Below, piece after piece: positions 1 to 6,716 of a stretch of DNA of 6,716 nucleotides. The stretch is from Planctomycetota bacterium (GTDB taxonomy: Bacteria > Planctomycetota > PLA2 > JAEUHO01). The first letter of the stretch is position 1, and each line of letters begins with the position of its first letter. The translations under genes were made by a program, and so were the position numbers. The notes below the pieces were generated by a model. That model made no database searches, was not told the origin of the DNA, and worked only from the letters and a program-made list of their open reading frames with translations. The DNA lies in the NCBI GenBank assembly GCA_029213105.1, contig JARGNS010000207.1, forward strand, positions 1 through 6,716, written 5' to 3'.

Positions 1-1
1 G

Positions 2-1306
2 GCCCTGGGCACGACCAGCTTCCAGGCGGTGCAGGTCGCCACGCAGCCGCCGCACCCCGCAGCGACCGTGGCGCTCGACTACCAGCTCCTCTGGGAGGTG
101 GACGTCGAGACCCTGGATGCCTTCACGGCGGACTTCACCCGCAACGCGGACGGCTCCCTGGCGGTCATCGCGCCGTTTGAAGAGGAGATCTGCGACCCGC
201 TGAGCCCGTGCGCTGGCACCGGCTGGCGCTACCCGGCCAACGCCGCGACGTTCTGCCCCATCAGCCCGGCACCCGACAACGGCGTGTTCGCGGCCCTGGT
301 CACGGAGCGCGGCGTCCAGTACGGCCTGACGCCGGAGGGCGTCATCGACACGACCAACCCCCTCGGAACGAGCTACAGCTACTACTTGGAGCTGCTGGCC
401 AAGAAGGGACCGGTCTCGAACCAGGACCTGGGAGGCCGCGACTTCGGCTGGATCTCCTTCGGCCGCCTGATGGAGGCGGGTGCCGGTCGCCGGCTGCTCT
501 CCGCGGGCCTCGGTCTCGTGTCCTTCGACCCGCAGGCGGGCCAGGTCACCCGGCAGCTGGAGGAACTCTCCCTGGAGCGCCTGCCCGACGGCATGGCCGC
601 CCAGCTTGCGTGGGAAGACACGGACGGAGACCCGAACGAGCCGTTGCCCACGAGCGACGGTCAGGAGACCACGGCCTACGTCCTCGACGAGGCCACGGGC
701 GAGGTGACCCTGGATCCGCTGGCGCCTCCGAGCGAGCAGGCCAAGGCCTTCCTGGCCAACGGCGGCGACTTCCTGATGTGGCGCGAGTCCGAGGGCATGA
801 ACGAGGCCTACGGCGAAAACCTCATCAATGTCGCCGTCCGACTCTCGGACGAGGCCTCGCCTGACGTCGTCTTCCGGGACTACAAGGTGCTGTGGATGGA
901 CCTGTGCTACGGGGAAGGCGGCGGGACCGAGATGGCCCGCACCGTCGGGGCGACCCTGCGCTTCATGCCCCCCGAGAACAACCTCGCGGCCATCTCCCTG
1001 CCGGCGCTCAGCCTCGCCGGGACCGGGGTCTACCGCCAGAAGGCGAACGACCTCGACACCGACCCCGAGGGCGGCAATGACGAGCTGAACCTCATCGGCG
1101 AGTGGGAATGGGCCGGCCCGGGCGACCCGCCTGGGCTGATGCGATTCACGGTCTCGGAAGAGGGCGACAATCTGTACGCCCAGGGCTTCATGAACCACGA
1201 CGGCACGTTCGGGATCTTCGGGCTCTACAGTTCGCAGCTGAACGGTTCCGATGGCGACGCCTGCCTCGGCATCGCGCTGCTGATCCAGCAGCCGTCTGAC
1301 GTGTAG
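2..1306 (+). CDS. Unrecognised, probably exported protein, 5' end outside window
   Basis: I do not recognise this protein. The reading frame is open to the left edge of the window, so the gene almost certainly starts upstream. The GTG at 29 is the first possible start inside the window, but it lacks a convincing ribosome site and would give no signal peptide. About 434 residues are visible, ending at TAG 1304-1306. The chain is acidic and rich in Gly, Asp, Thr and aromatic residues, with short beta-prone stretches and Asp/Gly-rich turns (DTDGDPNEP, DTDPEGGNDE). This suggests a beta-rich secreted protein. Five cysteines are present: three close together near the visible N-terminus (EIC, SPC, TFC) and two later (DLC, DAC), compatible with disulfides outside the cytoplasm. 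No transmembrane segment, catalytic motif or named repeat is evident in the visible part. A terminator follows at once, so this gene ends its transcript. The coding call is solid; export is inferred, and function is unknown. Confidence 0.8.
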   Translation, partial: ALGTTSFQAVQVATQPPHPAATVALDYQLLWEVDVETLDAFTADFTRNADGSLAVIAPFEEEICDPLSPCAGTGWRYPANAATFCPISPAPDNGVFAALVTERGVQYGLTPEGVIDTTNPLGTSYSYYLELLAKKGPVSNQDLGGRDFGWISFGRLMEAGAGRRLLSAGLGLVSFDPQAGQVTRQLEELSLERLPDGMAAQLAWEDTDGDPNEPLPTSDGQETTAYVLDEATGEVTLDPLAPPSEQAKAFLANGGDFLMWRESEGMNEAYGENLINVAVRLSDEASPDVVFRDYKVLWMDLCYGEGGGTEMARTVGATLRFMPPENNLAAISLPALSLAGTGVYRQKANDLDTDPEGGNDELNLIGEWEWAGPGDPPGLMRFTVSEEGDNLYAQGFMNHDGTFGIFGLYSSQLNGSDGDACLGIALLIQQPSDV

Positions 1307-1347
1307 CCCCCCAGCCGACGGGGCCGCTGGGCCCACCGGCCGCCAAG

Positions 1348-1394
1348 AGGGCCGCATCCCCACCCGGATGCGGCCCTTCTCTTCTCTTCTTCAT
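1348..1394 (+). terminator. Intrinsic (rho-independent) terminator of the first gene
   Basis: A perfect 12-bp stem, AGGGCCGCATCC (1348-1359) with GGATGCGGCCCT (1366-1377), encloses a 6-nt loop CCACCC. A G-U pair can extend it by one step. A pyrimidine-rich, T-rich tail follows (about 1378-1391). It begins 41 nt after the TAG of the upstream gene. The minus strand has no T-rich run on the other side, so it should act only on plus-strand transcription. The ATG at 1368 lies inside the right arm of the stem, which argues strongly against it being a start codon for the following gene. Confidence 0.9.
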
Positions 1395-1447
1395 GGCTGG
1401 TCAGCAGCCGCCTGGGCGTCCTATCCTCTGCCCCCCCGATCGGGGAC

Positions 1448-1453
1448 GAGGAG
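1448..1453 (+). promoter_or_regulatory. Shine-Dalgarno site that fixes the start of the DUF481-type gene
   Basis: GAGGAG lies 7 nt upstream of the ATG at 1461. The upstream in-frame ATG at 1368 has no such site and sits in a terminator stem. Only the ATG at 1461 places the hydrophobic signal peptide at the very N-terminus. Confidence 0.85.
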
Positions 1454-1460
1454 CACGACC

Positions 1461-2414
1461 ATGCGGTATGGGTCCATTCGTTGCCTGCTTGTGGCCATGG
1501 CGTTGACGTGGGCGGCCACCAGCGCGCACGCCGACAGCATCACCCTGACCAACGGCGACGTCCTGCGGGGCGAGGTCCGCGACAGCGGCGACTTCCTGGT
1601 GATCGACCACCCCGTGCTTGGACGCCTGCAGATCCCCCGCAGCGACGTCGAGGCCTTCGACATGCCGCACGGGCCGGCGCCGGCGCCGGGGCCCGCCACC
1701 ATCCGCGCCCCCGTCACGGCCGACTGCGGCTGCGCGTTCGAGGCGACCCCGGACCCGTGCAAGCGCCCCTGGGACTTCGCCTTCGGCGCGGGGCTCTCCA
1801 ACGACGCGGGCAACACGATCAAGACCAAGCTCAACCTCGATCTGGAGATCGGCTATCGGTGGAACCGCAGGAACAGCCTGTCGTGGCGCGGCACGTCGTT
1901 CTACGAGGAGGCCAACGGCGAGCAGACCGAGGGCAAGTACACGTCGAACCTGGCCTACAAGCGCGATCTCTCACGACGCAGCCGCTTCGTGGCCACCCAA
2001 CTGCTCTCCCGCGATGACTTCGCCGACATCCTCCTGCGGACCGGCTGGTTCCTGGGCTACGAGTACGACTTCGTGAAGCGCAAGCGCACGACCTTCTCCG
2101 GCGGCCTCGGCGCTGGTGCTGGGACGGAGCGCCGCGCGGGCTTCCCCACGCTCACGACCTCGGCGCTGCTCGCACACCTCGCCTACCGTCACGAGTTCGA
2201 GCAGGGCGACTCGTTCCTGGCGACAGCGAACGCCGTCCCCTACCTCGACGAGATCGAGCGCTCCCCCCTCCAGCTGGAGCTGCGCTACCTCCATCCGTTG
2301 CGCGACCACCTCGACCTGACGGTGGGCTTCCTGATCGACTACGTACCGGAACCCCCGGGCGATTTCAGGAGCTACGACACCAAGTTCACCTTCGGGCTGC
2401 GCTGGCGCCCCTGA
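1461..2414 (+). CDS. DUF481-type outer-membrane beta-barrel protein with signal peptide
   Basis: The protein has 317 residues from ATG 1461. This start was chosen over the longer frame at 1368 because of its ribosome site and signal peptide. Residues 1-24 form a typical Sec signal (RCLLVAMALTWAAT core) with likely cleavage after SAHA. Residues 25-66 (DSITLTNGDVLRGEVRDSG... ending IPRSDVEAF) match the small beta domain seen before the barrel in many DUF481/YdiY-like proteins. A Pro/Ala linker (71-82) and a short Cys cluster (Cys89, Cys91, Cys100) follow. From about residue 103 to the end, alternating polar/aromatic strands (FAFGAGLSNDAG, LNLDLEIGYRWN, SLSWRGTSFYEE, GWFLGYEYDF) indicate a barrel. 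The last strand, FTFGLRWRP, has aromatic residues near the terminus, as is usual for outer-membrane barrels. Substrate and physiological role are unknown; a structural or channel role is inferred. Isocitrate dehydrogenase begins 92 nt after the stop, with no terminator visible in the gap, so read-through is possible. Confidence 0.8.
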   Translation: MRYGSIRCLLVAMALTWAATSAHADSITLTNGDVLRGEVRDSGDFLVIDHPVLGRLQIPRSDVEAFDMPHGPAPAPGPATIRAPVTADCGCAFEATPDPCKRPWDFAFGAGLSNDAGNTIKTKLNLDLEIGYRWNRRNSLSWRGTSFYEEANGEQTEGKYTSNLAYKRDLSRRSRFVATQLLSRDDFADILLRTGWFLGYEYDFVKRKRTTFSGGLGAGAGTERRAGFPTLTTSALLAHLAYRHEFEQGDSFLATANAVPYLDEIERSPLQLELRYLHPLRDHLDLTVGFLIDYVPEPPGDFRSYDTKFTFGLRWRP

Positions 2415-2505
2415 GGGACGCGAGGGCCCGGAATCGGCGCTGACGCCACCGCGGCGGCTTGGTACACCACCTTCTGCCGTACCGCCTCGCTCAGGGAGAG
2501 CCCCC

Positions 2506-4935
<2,430 letters not shown>

Positions 4936-5794
4936 TCACGCCGAGCGGCCACACGAAGACGAAACCCGCCCCCCTCGTCCTCGCCCTGCACGGCGGCGGC
5001 GGCGAGGCCAAGCAGTTCGACGCCAGCACGGGCGGGCAGTTCCGCCGCGAGGCGGACAAGCGCGGCTGGGTGGTCGCGCTTCCGCAGGGGATCGCCAAGG
5101 GCTGGAACGACGGGCGCCCGCTCGACACGCTGCGAGCCCGGCAGCGTAAGGGCGTGGACGACGTCGCGTTCCTCTCGGCGGTCATCGACAAGGTGCACGC
5201 CTCCCACGGCATCGACCGCAGCCGCGTGTACGCCACGGGGATCTCCAACGGCGGGTTCATGTCGATCCGTCTGGGCCTGGAGCTCTCCGACCGCATCGCG
5301 GCCATCGCCCCCGTGACGGCCCAACTGCAGAAGGTGCACGCCGACAAGCGACCCGCGCAGCCCGTGGGACTCATGGTCATCAATGGCACGAGCGACCCAC
5401 TCGTGCCCTACGGCGGAGGCCACGTGACGGCGTTCGGTCGCAAGCGCGGCGCGATCTTCTCCACGAACGAGACGATCGTGCGCTGGCGTGCCTTCAACGG
5501 CTGCCAGACGGACGCGCAGGCCCAGCCGCTACCCGACAAGGCGCCGCGCGATGGAACCACGACGACCGTCACGCGCTACACCCCGTGCCGCCGGGGCGCC
5601 GAGGTCGTGCTGGTGCGCGTCCAAGGTGGCGGGCATGCCTGGCCGGGCGGCACCCAGTACCTGCCGCAGCGCCTCGTCGGTCGCGCAAGCCGCGACTTCG
5701 AAGCGACCCCGAGGATCTTCGACTTCTTCGCTCGGCACCGGCGCACGCCGATCACGCCTGCGCCCGCGCCGCCGCCGAAGAAGAAAGAGGCGAA

Positions 5795-5808
5795 GTAGGC
5801 GCGCCTAC
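5795..5808. repeat. 14-nt perfect palindrome containing both convergent stop codons
   Basis: GTAGGCGCGCCTAC reads the same on both strands. The TAG of the esterase (5796-5798, plus) and the TAG of yebC (5805-5807 read on minus) occupy mirror positions within it, separated by 6 nt. There is no T-run on either side, so it is not a recognisable bidirectional intrinsic terminator. Confidence 0.7.
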
Positions 5809-6512
5809 GCGAGCGCCGCGTAGATGCGGTGGACGTCGTCGTTGTCGTCGAGCGCGGCGAGGAACGACTCGACGTCGGAGCGCTGCTCGCCCTCGAGTTC
5901 CATCAGTTCCTTGGGGCGGAAACCGATGTCCGACGCGGTCACCGTCCAGCCGGCCTCGCCGAGCGCCACGGTCACGGTGTCCAGGTCGGTGGGGTCCGTG
6001 TAGAAGCGCCCGCCGGTGCCCTCCTCGGGTGTCTCGTCCAGCGGCTCGCAGTCCTGGGCCCCGGCCTCGATGGCGGCCTCCTCGGGGTCGAGCCCTTCGG
6101 TTGCATGGGTCGCATCGATGATGCCCATGTGGTCGAAGAAGAAACGCACTTTCGCGCCGAGCTGACCGGCGCGGAAGAGCACGCGCATCTCGGGGGCGGT
6201 CCGCTTGCGGTTGTCCGTGAGGCACTCGACGATCACGGGCACCTTGTGGGGTGCGAAGCCCTCGAACGTCACCGTCTCGAGTTCGAGTTTCTCGCCGCCG
6301 ATGCCGGCGCCCTTGTTGATGGCGCGCTTGATCGTGTCGTTGGGCACCGACGCCTTGCGGGCCGCCTCGACGGCCACGGCGAGCCGGGCGTTCATGGAGG
6401 GATCTGCGCCGCCCTTGGCCGCGATGCTGATCTCGCGTACGAGCTTGCCGGTGATCTTGCCGCGCTTGGCCGCGTTGATCTCCCGGTGTTTCTGAAGCCA
6501 CTGTCGTCCCAT
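5805..6512 (-). CDS. yebC: YebC/PmpR/TACO1-family protein
   Basis: The protein has 235 residues from the ATG at 6512-6510, close to E. coli YebC (246). The start was chosen because MGRQWLQKHREINAAKRGKI matches the family N-terminus, and GAGAGG lies 5 nt upstream. The frame upstream to 6692 overlaps the tRNA and has no homology. Landmarks are AKRGKITGKLVREI (15-28), the helical first domain to about residue 70, FEGFAPHKVPVIVECLTDNRKRT (83-105, the family signature around (S/T)DNRxRT), AAIEAGAQD, and the acidic C-terminal LDDNDDVHRIYA. The loop after the signature is short: GQLGAKVRFFFDH replaces the usual Gly/Ser-rich segment. Members were long annotated as transcription regulators (PmpR). Mitochondrial TACO1 is a translation activator, and bacterial members have been reported to act on ribosomes stalled at proline-rich stretches. 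A cytoplasmic, ribosome-linked role is therefore likely. It lies downstream of tRNA-Leu on the same strand and converges on the esterase. Confidence 0.93.
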   Translation of the reverse strand: MGRQWLQKHREINAAKRGKITGKLVREISIAAKGGADPSMNARLAVAVEAARKASVPNDTIKRAINKGAGIGGEKLELETVTFEGFAPHKVPVIVECLTDNRKRTAPEMRVLFRAGQLGAKVRFFFDHMGIIDATHATEGLDPEEAAIEAGAQDCEPLDETPEEGTGGRFYTDPTDLDTVTVALGEAGWTVTASDIGFRPKELMELEGEQRSDVESFLAALDDNDDVHRIYAALA

Positions 6513-6584
6513 GAGCGCCTCTCGTCTGCGCGCCCGCCGCGCGCCGGCAACAGGATACGCGTACGGAACCCGGAACGGATCCAC

Positions 6585-6658
6585 CGCTTGGGCGCACGAC
6601 GCGTTCCAGGAACCAACCGGTCGCTTGGGCGGCGCACTCGTTCCTGGAACCAATCGGT
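6585..6658. repeat. Two adjacent 37-bp direct repeats, each with an 11-nt odd palindrome
   Basis: Copy A (6585-6621) and copy B (6622-6658) abut exactly and align without gaps at 30 of 37 positions. Both begin CGCTTGGGCG and end AA(C/T)CGGT. Each contains a perfect inverted repeat with a single central base: GTTCCAGGAAC (6603-6613) in A and GTTCCTGGAAC (6640-6650) in B. Most mismatches lie between the CGCTTGGGCG block and the palindrome. The pair fills the spacer between the tRNA-Leu 3' end and the start of yebC, beginning 4 nt from the tRNA. It could be an operator pair, RNA hairpins in the tRNA-yebC transcript, or a simple duplication; the sequence does not decide. Confidence 0.75.
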
Positions 6659-6662
6659 GTGG

Positions 6663-6716
6663 TGGTGCCGGAGGTGGGACTCGAACCCACAAGCCCGTAA
6701 GGGCGGGGGATTTTGA
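6663..6716 (-). tRNA. tRNA-Leu (anticodon CAA), 3' part; 5' part beyond the right edge
   Basis: Read on the minus strand, the segment starts in the anticodon loop: T33, then CAA (34-36), A37, A38, and a 3' anticodon stem TCCCC. A class II long variable arm follows (GCCC, loop TTAC, GGGC). The T arm is GTGGG/TTCGAGT/CCCAC, then acceptor strand CTCCGGC, discriminator A and an encoded CCA at 6665-6663. The long variable arm, A discriminator and CTCCGGC acceptor are typical of bacterial tRNA-Leu. The CAA anticodon reads UUG, a codon expected to be uncommon in this G+C-rich genome. The D arm, 5' acceptor strand and 5' anticodon stem are outside the window, so pairing of those parts cannot be checked. 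Confidence 0.88.

Noticed and set aside
1422..1427. TATCCT as a -10 promoter element for the DUF481-type gene; the same hexamer occurs on the minus strand upstream of yebC (6557-6552).
   Set aside because: Neither copy has a convincing -35 partner at normal spacing, and the promoter consensus of this organism is unknown. I do not call them as promoters.
1368..1460. An N-terminal extension of the DUF481-type protein from ATG 1368.
   Set aside because: The ATG lies in the stem of the upstream terminator, has no ribosome site, and would bury the signal peptide internally.
2415..2505. A possible terminator or operator between the DUF481-type gene and isocitrate dehydrogenase (GGTAC...GTACC at 2461-2484, GGCG-CTGA-CGCC near 2436-2447).
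   Set aside because: The stems are only 4-5 bp with no T-run, which is expected by chance at this base composition. I see nothing supportable here except the AGGGAG ribosome site at 2493-2498.
6513..6692. A 60-residue N-terminal extension of YebC.
   Set aside because: It would be translated from inside tRNA-Leu and across the tandem repeats. The family N-terminus (MGRQW..) and a ribosome site fit the ATG at 6512-6510.
5829..6716. A 295-codon plus-strand frame opposite yebC running to the right edge.
   Set aside because: It is antisense to yebC and continues through the complement of tRNA-Leu. Its end (WDSNPQARKG) is a familiar artefact of translating antisense tRNA.
6511..6716. A plus-strand frame from ATG 6511, overlapping the yebC start and open to the right edge.
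   Set aside because: It has no ribosome site, passes through the tandem repeat and the antisense tRNA, and shows no protein-like composition.
6585..6716. A phage or island attachment site at tRNA-Leu.
   Set aside because: The tandem repeats do not duplicate the tRNA 3' end, and no integrase or mobile gene is visible.

Overview
The window is 6.7 kb of chromosomal DNA from a high-G+C bacterium, judged by eye from very strong G/C preference at third codon positions. A predicted outer-membrane beta-barrel protein of the DUF481 type points to a diderm (Gram-negative-type) cell. The YebC variant, monomeric isocitrate dehydrogenase and unusual secreted protein would fit an environmental lineage such as Planctomycetota or Myxococcota. 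The sequence alone does not settle the phylum. There is no transposase, integrase, phage gene, CRISPR array or defence system; it reads as an ordinary housekeeping and envelope region.

Layout, left to right. (1) 2-1306, plus strand: the 3' part of an unrecognised, probably exported protein that enters from beyond the left edge, closed by a textbook intrinsic terminator (1348-1394). (2) 1461-2414, plus: a DUF481-type outer-membrane protein with signal peptide. (3) 2506-4935, plus: monomeric NADP-dependent isocitrate dehydrogenase with a complete active site. It has an unexpected out-of-family tail of about 67 residues that runs into the next gene. (4) 4803-5798, plus: a secreted PHB-depolymerase/LpqC-type serine esterase. 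(5) 5805-6512, minus: a YebC/TACO1-family protein converging on the esterase with 6 nt between the stop codons. (6) 6663-6716, minus: the 3' two thirds of tRNA-Leu(CAA), cut by the right edge. No gene-free stretch exceeds 300 bases. The spacers are 1307-1460, 2415-2505, 5799-5804 and 6513-6662.

How the genes relate. Genes 2-4 are co-directional. The third and fourth overlap or abut, so the esterase is probably read from the isocitrate dehydrogenase transcript. No shared pathway is obvious: central carbon metabolism, an outer-membrane barrel and a periplasmic or secreted hydrolase. tRNA-Leu and yebC lie on the other strand in the same direction, both linked to translation.

Most worth a second look are the missing stop codon and hairpin at the isocitrate dehydrogenase/esterase junction, a 37-bp tandem repeat carrying two odd palindromes between tRNA-Leu and yebC, and a 14-nt palindrome containing both convergent stop codons. 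I found no convincing new multi-gene system.
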